The position numbers were made by a program, and so were the translations under genes. Positions 1 through 6,224 of a stretch of DNA of 12,569 nucleotides are shown piece after piece. Each line of letters begins with the position of its first letter. Position 1 is the first letter of the stretch. Below the pieces are notes generated by a model. It was given only the letters and a program-made list of their open reading frames with translations, made no database searches and was not told the origin of the DNA. This stretch comes from S012-113 sp965368405. Lineage in GTDB: Bacteria; Bacteroidota; Bacteroidia; Cytophagales; Cyclobacteriaceae. The DNA lies in the NCBI GenBank assembly GCA_965368405.1, contig CBDUMS010000092.1, forward strand, positions 1-12,569, read 5' to 3'.

Positions 1-107
1 CCAGCGGGGCCAGCAGGACCGGCGGGGCCTTCGCAACTTGTTACAAAAGCAAAGGCCATGGCGGCGAGTGCTAATGTTAATAATCGAAAGATGTTATTTG
101 TTTTCAT
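1..107 (-). CDS. Collagen-like lipoprotein, N-terminal part only
   Basis: Reading leftward from an ATG at 105-107 the frame stays open to the window edge, giving 35 codons. A lysine near the start and a hydrophobic stretch are followed by a lipobox-like FVTSC with Cys25, so the protein should be exported and lipidated. Directly after the lipid cysteine come E and the triplets GPAGPAGPAG, a collagen-like Gly-X-Y run that continues out of the window. Bacteroidota lipoproteins of this kind usually carry such a low-complexity stalk between the lipid anchor and a distal domain, but the distal part is not visible and no function can be given. A candidate promoter lies at 165-195. It is separated from the cytochrome operon to its right by a terminator and about 570 gene-free bases, so it is probably a separate transcription unit. 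Confidence 0.8.
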   Translation of the reverse strand, partial: MKTNNIFRLLTLALAAMAFAFVTSCEGPAGPAGPA

Positions 108-680
108 GATTGGAAAATTTATTCGTTGAAATGCATTAATTGTTCAATTGTTTGAATTGTGATATAAAGGTAACCAGAAGCGCATCATGAGACAATTTTG
201 AAAATGGGATTTAACGTCGTGTTCGAAAAGATATATATTGGTTCATTTTAGATAAAAAATTATAAAAAAATGATATATGTTCATATAAGCAGCATTAAAA
301 ATCATTAATAAATTGAAAAAAAGTATAAAAAAAGAGTTAAGTAATTAAAAAACAATGAATTAACAAAAGTATAATCTGGCGTATGGAAAGTGTCGAATAA
401 GGGATGGCCCTATTTAATTGTTCGCGGAAATTTCAAGATTATTTGGGAATTTTTCAGGGTAATTTGAAGACTCCTTGATTTTTCAATTATTGTATTTTCC
501 AAATACGAATTATAGTCTTGGCCTTTACTATTTTTAATGACTAAGACAGGTTGTCAAGTAGTCATTTTATCAGTTGAAGATTCCCTATGTATCAGATCAA
601 TTAGTGCAGTAATAAAAACGATTGCAGTTATCTAATTAGAAATAGCTAAATGAGATTCCCAATTTTAAAGGCATAAAAAA
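108..680. other. Gene-free intergenic stretch with two hairpins
   Basis: No credible coding frame was found on either strand; the longest ATG-started frames I followed are about a dozen codons. The stretch is very AT-rich between about 240 and 370. It contains two clear inverted repeats: AATGACTA (536-543) with TAGTCATT (559-566), enclosing GACA/TGTC with a three-base loop; and GTATTT (492-497) with AAATAC (501-506), flanked by AATT on both sides (485-488 and 508-511). A minus-strand TACTTTTG (364-371) matches TAnnTTTG exactly but has no TTG at the right distance. A small RNA or a long regulatory leader is possible but not shown. Confidence 0.5.
165..195 (-). promoter_or_regulatory. Candidate promoter of the collagen-like lipoprotein gene
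   Basis: On the minus strand a TTG (193-195) is followed, after 20 bases, by TACCTTTA (165-172). This resembles the Bacteroidota pair of a TTG element at -33 and TAnnTTTG at -7, with the last G replaced by A. The implied leader is about 50 bases. Downstream of it lies a small palindrome, TTCAA-TTGT-TTGAA (143-156), which could be an operator or a leader hairpin. Motif match only. Confidence 0.35.
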
Positions 681-700
681 AGGGAGGCAAATGCCTCCCT
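674..700 (-). terminator. Intrinsic terminator of the Fe-S/NrfD/cytochrome operon
   Basis: AGGGAGGC (681-688) and GCCTCCCT (693-700) form an eight-base GC-rich stem with a four-base loop. In the minus direction it is followed by a run of eight U (674-681 on the plus strand is all A). It begins 22 bases past the cytochrome stop codon, so it closes the operon and isolates the lipoprotein gene to its left. Confidence 0.88.
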
Positions 701-722
701 CTATAATTTGTTTATTTTTAAC

Positions 723-1127
723 TTATTCTGCCAATGAGCGTAGATAGTTAACCACCATCCAACGGTCTTCTTCATCTTTAATTTTCTTTTCGAAGTTTGG
801 CATCTCGTCTCTACCAATGAAACTCTTGTAATAAAGCTCACCATCGGTTTGTCCTTGTACCTCTTCGGTAGATAGATCACGCATTTCTGTTTCCAACTCG
901 CCGGCTTTGTTACCGTCGCCATAGCCTTCCTTGCCATGGCAAGAACGACAATGTTGTGCATATAGCTCCTCGCCAATGCCATCTTCGTCTTCGCCGGCAA
1001 ATTCATTTTCCATGGATTTATATTTAGCTGGAACATCCCATTTTTCCTGAGGATAAGTAAACGCTAATAATCCGATTGTAATTAGAACCCCTAGGGTCAT
1101 AAGAATTGTGTTTGGTTTCGTTTTCAT
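723..1127 (-). CDS. Membrane-anchored monoheme cytochrome c
   Basis: This 134-residue protein is a c-type cytochrome acting on the periplasmic side of the inner membrane. Residues 7-24 are a hydrophobic segment that is either an uncleaved anchor or a signal peptide. A linker with WDVPAKYKSM leads into the cytochrome domain, where CRSCH (Cys60, Cys63, His64) binds haem covalently and Met109 in DEMPNF is the likely sixth ligand. The end (WMVVNYLRSLAE) is the usual closing helix of class I cytochromes c. It is the last gene of the operon, 51 bases after its neighbour and just before a strong terminator. In this setting it most likely accepts electrons from the Fe-S/NrfD pair and passes them to a terminal oxidase or reductase; that role is inferred, while the haem site is seen. 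Confidence 0.92.
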   Translation of the reverse strand: MKTKPNTILMTLGVLITIGLLAFTYPQEKWDVPAKYKSMENEFAGEDEDGIGEELYAQHCRSCHGKEGYGDGNKAGELETEMRDLSTEEVQGQTDGELYYKSFIGRDEMPNFEKKIKDEEDRWMVVNYLRSLAE

Positions 1128-1178
1128 GATTGTAATTTTATAGTTATTAAGGTAATGTTAAATCCAATATATTCCAAA

Positions 1179-2057
1179 TTATACACTTTCAGTGTCTCCT
1201 AACTTTTTAATCTTATAAACTTTAACGATGGCCCATATAAAATGATACCAGGCGGCAACTAGAACTACCAGTACTGCAATAATCATCCATAAAGGGGCTT
1301 CATCGCCAAATAACGACCTTCCGTTACCTGCGTTACTATAATCAACAATCGTGCCCCAATTGATTTCGTGTCTTGCCTGAACGGTTCCATAATCATCGTC
1401 CTCAAGAACGCGGAACACCAAGATAAGCTTACCATCCTGATCTCCGGGGATATCATCTGGGAACTCAAACTCTGCTATACCATCTTCGTCGGTTTCAACT
1501 TCAGCAAGGTATAGTACACTGTGCATTCTTTTTACACCAATCTCAATGTCAAGTTCTTCTACAGGAATTTTCACTCCTAAAGAATCGAAAATGGCAGTGA
1601 CCGTAATAACCTTTACCGAATCAACAATATTAAATTCTGGCTCAAGCGATAAGTCTAGAAACTCTATTTTTCTTTTAGAAGCCTTAAGACTGTCGTTACC
1701 AGAAAACGCTGCTGTAATAATCGCATAGCCTTCTTCGTTTCTAGGGAGCGGATAACCGTCTTCTATTTGTAGAAATGCTTCGCCATCGATATTGGTTTGA
1801 ATGGTGGGAAGATTTAATTTTTCTTCACCTGCGAGGCTTGTCATTTTTATATCCACATTGGCGACGCCAACCATATTTTTACCACGTCCGGTGGTTAGAA
1901 TAACTTTCACCTGCTTATTATTATTAGGAAGCTTATCGTAATAGGCTCGTACTCTTGTGCTTTCTTTCTTTTGAGCATAGACGTCAAAGTTTATGGCACA
2001 GAATCCTGCTAATATCAATAGAAATAAGATGCGTATAATGTTTTTTTTCTCTTTCAT
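1179..2057 (-). CDS. Periplasmic Ig-like protein with a C-terminal membrane anchor
   Basis: The 292-residue protein is not a family I can name. Residues 1-29 form a signal peptide ending in VYAQ. Residues about 33-135 and 137-236 look like two beta-sandwich (Ig-like) domains: strands alternate with turns such as NIDGEAFL and DEDGIAEFEF, which occupy equivalent places in the two halves and suggest an internal duplication. Residues about 254-281 form one membrane helix followed by a short basic tail, so both domains would face the periplasm. There is no CxxCH, so it carries no haem, and no metal motif is evident. It lies 11 bases after the NrfD-type gene and 51 before the cytochrome, inside the same operon, which suggests an accessory or docking subunit of the complex. 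Function is unknown. Confidence 0.75.
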   Translation of the reverse strand: MKEKKNIIRILFLLILAGFCAINFDVYAQKKESTRVRAYYDKLPNNNKQVKVILTTGRGKNMVGVANVDIKMTSLAGEEKLNLPTIQTNIDGEAFLQIEDGYPLPRNEEGYAIITAAFSGNDSLKASKRKIEFLDLSLEPEFNIVDSVKVITVTAIFDSLGVKIPVEELDIEIGVKRMHSVLYLAEVETDEDGIAEFEFPDDIPGDQDGKLILVFRVLEDDDYGTVQARHEINWGTIVDYSNAGNGRSLFGDEAPLWMIIAVLVVLVAAWYHFIWAIVKVYKIKKLGDTESV

Positions 2058-2068
2058 CGTATTAGAAT

Positions 2069-3436
2069 TTATTTGCTTGAAGCAAGCTTTTTACGTGATC
2101 TAAAGAATATTATTAGTTTATGCTCTTCTTTTTCTTCCAAGAGCTCACTTACTGGAACAATAGGAGAAATTTTAGCAGCAAAAATGAAGAGTAGGATAAA
2201 TGCTGCTACCCCAGCTGCAGTTAGCGACCACTCTATCCAGGTTGCGCTATAATGTACAACGGCAGGATCGATTTCCTGAACCGGTATGAAAGGAGTTTCC
2301 AGAACCGGAACAATCATTAGGTAGCGCATGATCCATAGTCCTACCAATACGAATAGCGAAGTAATAGCAATACTATTAATGGATCTGAACCATGGCAATC
2401 CTATTATAATAATGGGTGCAATAGTAGATAGCAGTAAGCCTATGATTAGCAACCCACCATATTGCGATAGGTCTGTAAGTTTCGCCCATAGTAATTTATA
2501 GGTATTCGACATATTATACCAATCGGTTATATAATCACTGAAATAGAAATAACCATAAAACAAGGAGAGGAGTACTAGTCCAAATCCAAGATAAAGGAAA
2601 TGCTCATCGCGAATGGTCTTTTCTAATTTCTGCGTTTTACGAAACAACCACATTACAAAAATGAGTAGGGCCACACCCGAATACACTGCGGTAAGTACGA
2701 AGAATGGACCAAAGATTGAGCTATTCCATCCAACCCGAAGATTCATACCAAAGAGCCATGCTAATAATGAGTAGGCCACAATAGATGTAGGAATAATAAT
2801 GGCGGCCATAATATCGAGGGCGAAATTCAAATTCTTCTTTTGCTCTGGCGTATTTCGATAGCCCAAGGCAAAGAATTTATATAATTTTTGACGCCACTGC
2901 GGTAATTCTAATTCTACCGCATGGTCTCGAATTAATGCAAAATCTTTGATATAAGTAAAGTATAGATATACAATACAAAAGATCAAATCAGTTACAATGG
3001 CAATTACATCCCAAATAATGGGCGATTGAATTCTAGGTAATAAGAAAAGGTTAAAAAGGCGATCAGGGCGGCCAAGGCAAAGTAAAATATAGATAGGCCC
3101 AATAATTAACGCAAAAACCGTAATGAGCTTAAGGATTCGCTGTAGCGGGCGTGCCCAGGTTATTCTTGCCAGGTGAAAAATGCCAGCCAAAAGAGCACCA
3201 GCATAGCTCAAGCCTAGAATAAAGACGAAGTTTACGATATAGACTCCCCAAACGACGTTGTCGCGCATGCCGGTTATACTGTGGCCATCAATCACCTGTC
3301 GTACCATGGCGTAGAGGCCAATAGCAATAATCACAGAGAGTGCGATAACTTTTATTATCCAATTTTTATCAGGGTTAGCGATAAAGGTTTTATGCTCCGT
3401 GAGTAATTCTTTTGTTCTTAATTCAGTATCCATCAC
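2069..3436 (-). CDS. NrfD/HybB-type ten-helix membrane subunit, quinol-interacting
   Basis: This 455-residue protein is a polytopic inner-membrane subunit of the NrfD/PsrC superfamily, which exchanges electrons between menaquinol and a periplasmic Fe-S partner without haem. I count about ten membrane helices (roughly residues 25-47, 62-89, 102-121, 141-163, 206-230, 243-265, 279-301, 326-347, 354-377 and 400-423). That number resembles HybB, DsrP and ActC rather than the eight-helix NrfD/PsrC group. The loop after helix 3 has LGRPDRLF, the family's characteristic GRP motif, and the N-terminal region carries the usual charged helix. The gene starts 6 bases after the Fe-S gene, so the two are translated together, as is normal for this pair. 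No molybdoenzyme or multihaem partner is encoded nearby. Membership in the superfamily is clear; the substrate of the complex is not. Confidence 0.92.
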   Translation of the reverse strand: MMDTELRTKELLTEHKTFIANPDKNWIIKVIALSVIIAIGLYAMVRQVIDGHSITGMRDNVVWGVYIVNFVFILGLSYAGALLAGIFHLARITWARPLQRILKLITVFALIIGPIYILLCLGRPDRLFNLFLLPRIQSPIIWDVIAIVTDLIFCIVYLYFTYIKDFALIRDHAVELELPQWRQKLYKFFALGYRNTPEQKKNLNFALDIMAAIIIPTSIVAYSLLAWLFGMNLRVGWNSSIFGPFFVLTAVYSGVALLIFVMWLFRKTQKLEKTIRDEHFLYLGFGLVLLSLFYGYFYFSDYITDWYNMSNTYKLLWAKLTDLSQYGGLLIIGLLLSTIAPIIIIGLPWFRSINSIAITSLFVLVGLWIMRYLMIVPVLETPFIPVQEIDPAVVHYSATWIEWSLTAAGVAAFILLFIFAAKISPIVPVSELLEEKEEHKLIIFFRSRKKLASSK

Positions 3437-3442
3437 TCAGGT

Positions 3443-4396
3443 TTATTTAGGGTTTTCAGAAATACTATTTAAAATCACCTCTTTCTTTTCATCCGAAACA
3501 GTGCTAAAGCCTCTCTCGTAAGGGAACATTTTATTAATAGGAGGTAGATAATATACATTAGGATCCGTGCCTAACTCTTCGAGGTAGCGATAACCAGCGC
3601 GCTCTTTTATAAGCTGACGGAATCGTACTGTATCTTCGCCATTGGTAACAGAATCTTCGTTCTTATCGCCAAAGTATATGGCGCCCATTGGGCAACTAGA
3701 TGCGCAATAGGGCAGTTTGCCTTCTCTTGCTCGATCAGGGCAGAAATCACATTTACTCACTACGCCGTGTTGTCCTGGGGTACTAGTCTCAGGTGAGTAG
3801 TTAGGGTCGTCGTGGGCATAAACATCGCGATCTGTCCAGTTAAAGATTCTAGCCGAGTAAGGGCACGCAGAAACGCAGAATTTACAACCTATACACGTTT
3901 CGGCATCTACTAAAACGGTATTATCGGTACGCTTAAAGGTTGCTCCTACAGGACAAACCTTAACACATGGAGGGTTATCGCAATGGAAGCAGTTTTTAGG
4001 CATCCAGTACGGGTCACTTTCTGGGTTGTCTTTCATTAACAACACTTTCATATATTCTTGGTCCGGCATTAAGTCGTGTCCGTGCTGGCATGACTCAACA
4101 CATTTTCTGGCGTTTTTACAACGAGCCAGGTCGATAACCATTACAAAAGAACGACCAGGAACACCGAGACGAGCGGCTTCGCCTTTGGCTGGTGTACATG
4201 GGTTCACAGCACATTCGCTGGTGGGTTTGTCCACTTCAATAACTTTACCATCGGTGGTTAGCACCTTAATTTTTTCTTTCGCGGGATCGGTTGCACTAGC
4301 AAGTGCAGCGCCGGAACCTACAGTTAGCATGCCAACACTTGCTGCTAAGCCATTGCGTAAGAATTTTCTTCTGTTAGCCTTGTTATCTTCTTTCAT
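3443..4396 (-). CDS. Tat-exported four-cluster Fe-S protein (HybA/DsrO/ActB-like)
   Basis: The 317-residue protein is a periplasmic electron-transfer subunit. NRRKFLRNG (9-16) is a twin-arginine motif followed by a hydrophobic stretch and ALASA, so the folded, cofactor-loaded protein is exported by Tat. Cysteines fall in four ferredoxin-like groups: Cys93/99/103, Cys136/139/144/148, Cys168/171/174/178 and Cys216/219/231/235. The first group lacks its second cysteine: Ala96 stands where CxxCxxC would need Cys, so one cluster is probably [3Fe-4S]. NarH and ActB likewise have one [3Fe-4S] cluster. An extra pair, Cys62 and Cys67, lies between the signal and the first group. It is the first gene of the operon, 6 bases before its NrfD-type membrane partner, and should pass electrons between that protein and a cytochrome. 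A Crp-like site lies about 180 bases upstream. Confidence 0.92.
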   Translation of the reverse strand: MKEDNKANRRKFLRNGLAASVGMLTVGSGAALASATDPAKEKIKVLTTDGKVIEVDKPTSECAVNPCTPAKGEAARLGVPGRSFVMVIDLARCKNARKCVESCQHGHDLMPDQEYMKVLLMKDNPESDPYWMPKNCFHCDNPPCVKVCPVGATFKRTDNTVLVDAETCIGCKFCVSACPYSARIFNWTDRDVYAHDDPNYSPETSTPGQHGVVSKCDFCPDRAREGKLPYCASSCPMGAIYFGDKNEDSVTNGEDTVRFRQLIKERAGYRYLEELGTDPNVYYLPPINKMFPYERGFSTVSDEKKEVILNSISENPK

Positions 4397-4499
4397 AAGT
4401 AAGGAGTTTTCAGTTTCTGCGTCTGAACCACCATGCTGTTTGATATTCTGTGGCTATATTGATTCAGGAGACGCATATTATTTCATTTCAAGTATAGAC

Positions 4500-4587
4500 C
4501 AAATTTAAGGGGAGTTTGAACCTTTTATAATGACATATGTTGGTTTTAAAACTGATTCATGTCATAAAAAATGTGATGCTGATCACA
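4500..4587 (-). promoter_or_regulatory. Regulatory region of the Fe-S/NrfD operon with a Crp-like site
   Basis: TGTGAT-GCTG-ATCACA (4572-4587) has perfect six-base arms and matches the Crp pattern TGTGA-N6-TCACA; its core is TGAT-N4-ATCA. Twenty-one bases closer to the gene is a weaker TGA-N6-TCA (4553-4564). Minus-strand -7 candidates are TATAAAAG (4522-4529), with 29 bases between it and the centre of the weaker box, and TAAATTTG (4500-4507), an exact TAnnTTTG. An inverted repeat ATGACAT/ATGTCAT (4530-4536 and 4559-4565) overlaps the weaker box. Which start is used cannot be told from the sequence; the leader would be 100 bases or a little more. Confidence 0.6.
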
Positions 4588-4645
4588 AAGACAAAGACAG
4601 TAAAATGGGAGATTAGCAGGACGCCTTTTTTAGTTGAGGGCACAA

Positions 4646-4679
4646 AAAAGGGGTGATACTTGTATGTACCACCCCTTTT
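4646..4679 (-). terminator. Intrinsic terminator after the DUF5777-type gene
   Basis: AAAAGGGGTG (4646-4655) pairs with CACCCCTTTT (4670-4679), and TAC/GTA (4657-4659 and 4666-4668) extends the stem inside one mismatch. In the minus direction the stem ends in a U run (A4644-A4649 on the plus strand). It lies 17 bases past the stop codon of the barrel gene and separates that unit from the Fe-S/NrfD operon. The symmetric A and T ends mean it could act in both directions. Confidence 0.87.
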
Positions 4680-4696
4680 AGTTTTATCCGTTTGGA

Positions 4697-5650
4697 TTAG
4701 AAACTCCAGAGACGAGTCATGTTAAATCCAATTAACCATACGCCCCCGTCGGAGGTTTTCGTAAAGTCGTTTTGATTAAACTGGAAGTTTTCCTGTGGAA
4801 CTATGGCATTATAGTTCTGTACGAAAATCTGGAAGGCGTGCGAGCTTGTATTCAACTCAATACCAAGACTAATATTGGGCTTAGGTTGATTAATACTATG
4901 CATAGTAAGTGGCTGATCATAACCTGCCATAATTACGGTGGTCGCATTCACTTTATAACGCACTCCAACACTAATTCCCCAAGTATCATTTTCCATATAA
5001 TTTACAGTAGTATCGGTATCACTTATTTCGAGCTCACCTAATACTGCATTATGATGTGAGAATGAAGGTGCGATCTGAGCAGAGAATTTATTGCCAAATC
5101 GACGCATGATAATAATCTGGTTGAAATAGGTAAAACGATCCGTCACATAATACTTATTATCTGGTCTGGCATTTTGATACGTGACTGCACTTTGCATTCC
5201 CATACCCCAGATACCATGATAAGTAACTGATATTGGCATTGAATTCGATCGAGTTTGTTGTAAGATCATATACTTAGCATATAGATCAAGAATCTTCTTA
5301 TTCTTAGTATAGCCAAACCCGACATTTAGTCGGTCTATCGGTGCATATGCGAATCCCATCCTAATATTAGATGGTCCGTAGATACCGAACATATCGTAAT
5401 TCCCATTTTTAATGGTACCAAAGCGGTGATTGATAATCATCTCCAAGGTTCCTTTGTCATAAACGGTTCCGGTTTGTCCATCGAACCACCAGGCACTTTC
5501 AAATGCCCGCCGTGCCGGACGTTCTTTCTTAGGGGGTTCTTCATCGGTAGTATCCTCCTGTGCGATTACAGGGGCAGCTATGAGTACAATGAGCATTATA
5601 GATATTAATCTTACAATGCGGCTGATATAAATATTTAATAATTTTTTCAT
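4697..5650 (-). CDS. DUF5777-type outer-membrane beta-barrel protein
   Basis: I chose the ATG at 5650, giving 317 residues, because MKKLLNIYISRIVRLI then starts a normal signal peptide ending in APVIAQ. An in-frame ATG at 5689 would add 13 residues before the signal and overlap the previous gene by 26 bases. After an acidic, proline- and lysine-rich linker comes FESAWWFDGQTG, followed by alternating polar and hydrophobic strands to the end, which closes with TRLWSF. A terminal phenylalanine is the usual barrel-assembly signal. The pattern, with GTLEMIINHRFGTI and YGPSNIRMGFAYAP, matches what I know of the DUF5777 family of Bacteroidota, whose function is not established. It starts 13 bases after a cytochrome lipoprotein gene and shares its promoter, so the two products may work together at the outer membrane. 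Confidence 0.82.
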   Translation of the reverse strand: MKKLLNIYISRIVRLISIMLIVLIAAPVIAQEDTTDEEPPKKERPARRAFESAWWFDGQTGTVYDKGTLEMIINHRFGTIKNGNYDMFGIYGPSNIRMGFAYAPIDRLNVGFGYTKNKKILDLYAKYMILQQTRSNSMPISVTYHGIWGMGMQSAVTYQNARPDNKYYVTDRFTYFNQIIIMRRFGNKFSAQIAPSFSHHNAVLGELEISDTDTTVNYMENDTWGISVGVRYKVNATTVIMAGYDQPLTMHSINQPKPNISLGIELNTSSHAFQIFVQNYNAIVPQENFQFNQNDFTKTSDGGVWLIGFNMTRLWSF

Positions 5651-5663
5651 CGGTGTAAGATTT

Positions 5664-6041
5664 TTAGTTGTCAAGGGCTCCTTCTTCAATCCACTTTAAC
5701 AAAAGGGCGGCTTCTGTAGTAGTGTATTTTTTATAACTATGCGTTCCAGAAGTTGGGTTTGGATACGTGTAGATTAAGCTTTGGCTTGGGTTAGCCAAAT
5801 CCATATACTTACTTGCTGTTATTGTCGAATACGCAGTTCCTTCCGTAAGATCGAGACCCGCAGTAGGAGGATGGCAAGAAACGCAACTTGCAGTAAATAT
5901 TGGTTGAATTTCGTCAGCAAAACTAGTAGGTACATCGGGATCAGGAATATCTGGAATCTCCGGTTCGATCTGGTCGTACGTACAGCTTGTAGTAAAGCCG
6001 GCCATAACCATAAATGCGATAATGAGCTGTTTAAATTTCAT
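5664..6041 (-). CDS. Cytochrome c-like lipoprotein, single CxxCH
   Basis: The 125-residue protein has a lipoprotein signal with lipobox FTTSC (Cys20). A proline/aspartate-rich spacer (residues 25-39) leads to a small haem domain: SFADEIQPIF, then CVSCH (Cys53, Cys56, His57), and a closing helix LLLKWIEEGALDN. This is the layout of short cytochrome c domains common in Bacteroidota and Planctomycetes. The place where related domains often have a MPP-type axial methionine reads GTHSYKKYT instead, so the sixth ligand may be His101 or Met80; this cannot be settled from sequence. The lipid anchor would place it at a membrane surface, probably the outer membrane. It is the first gene of a pair with the DUF5777-type barrel and has two Crp/Fnr-like boxes upstream. 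Confidence 0.85.
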   Translation of the reverse strand: MKFKQLIIAFMVMAGFTTSCTYDQIEPEIPDIPDPDVPTSFADEIQPIFTASCVSCHPPTAGLDLTEGTAYSTITASKYMDLANPSQSLIYTYPNPTSGTHSYKKYTTTEAALLLKWIEEGALDN

Positions 6042-6092
6042 AGTGTTTGTTTATTAAGTTATTATCTGATTAATATTTGATTTTAATCGAAG

Positions 6093-6157
6093 TAAAGATC
6101 GGGCATTATTCAATTCCTATTAATGATATATATCAGTATTAATTACGATAAATATCA
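6093..6157 (-). promoter_or_regulatory. Promoter with tandem Crp/Fnr-like boxes, cytochrome/DUF5777 unit
   Basis: TGAT-ATAT-ATCA (6124-6135) is a perfect 12-base palindrome, and CGAT-AAAT-ATCA (6146-6157) differs from the core by one base. Their centres are 22 bases apart, two helical turns. Exactly 29 bases lie between the centre of the nearer box and the minus-strand GATCTTTA (6093-6100), a weak TAnnTTTG without a TTG at -33. This is the geometry of a class II activated promoter, centred near -41.5. A further half-conserved TTGAT-TTTA-ATCGA (6077-6090) overlaps the expected start of transcription. The leader would be about 45 bases. Confidence 0.6.
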
Positions 6158-6171
6158 TGTCCACTACCCAT

Positions 6172-6207
6172 AAAAAAACCACCGTCCCATTGCTGGATCG
6201 GTGGTTT
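6172..6207 (-). terminator. Intrinsic terminator of ppdK
   Basis: AAACCACCG (6176-6184) pairs perfectly with CGGTGGTTT (6199-6207) around a 14-base loop in which TCC and GGA can extend the stem past a bulged T. In the minus direction the stem runs into seven U (A6172-A6178 on the plus strand). It starts 17 bases after the ppdK stop codon. Confidence 0.88.
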
Positions 6208-6224
6208 AGATTCATGAAAACTAC

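Noticed and set aside
271..283. TGATATATGTTCA as a further Crp/Fnr-like box before the collagen-like gene
   Set aside because: The half-sites are separated by seven bases instead of six and the arms do not match; not counted in the regulon.
364..371. Exact TAnnTTTG match (TACTTTTG, minus strand) as promoter of the lipoprotein gene
   Set aside because: No TTG at a fitting distance and a leader of about 250 bases would follow; AT-rich DNA gives such matches by chance. Mentioned only as part of the gene-free stretch.
701..1036. Open frame of 111 codons on the minus strand overlapping the cytochrome gene
   Set aside because: It is the shifted frame of the cytochrome, has no family signature, and the cytochrome frame carries CxxCH and an axial Met.
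4026..4508. Open frame of 160 codons on the plus strand opposite the Fe-S gene
   Set aside because: It is the antisense of a gene with clear Tat and cluster motifs; its cysteines reflect the other strand's codons and no domain is visible.
5651..5689. Upstream ATG for the DUF5777-type gene
   Set aside because: It would place 13 polar residues before a normal signal peptide and overlap the previous gene; the internal ATG at 5650 fits better.
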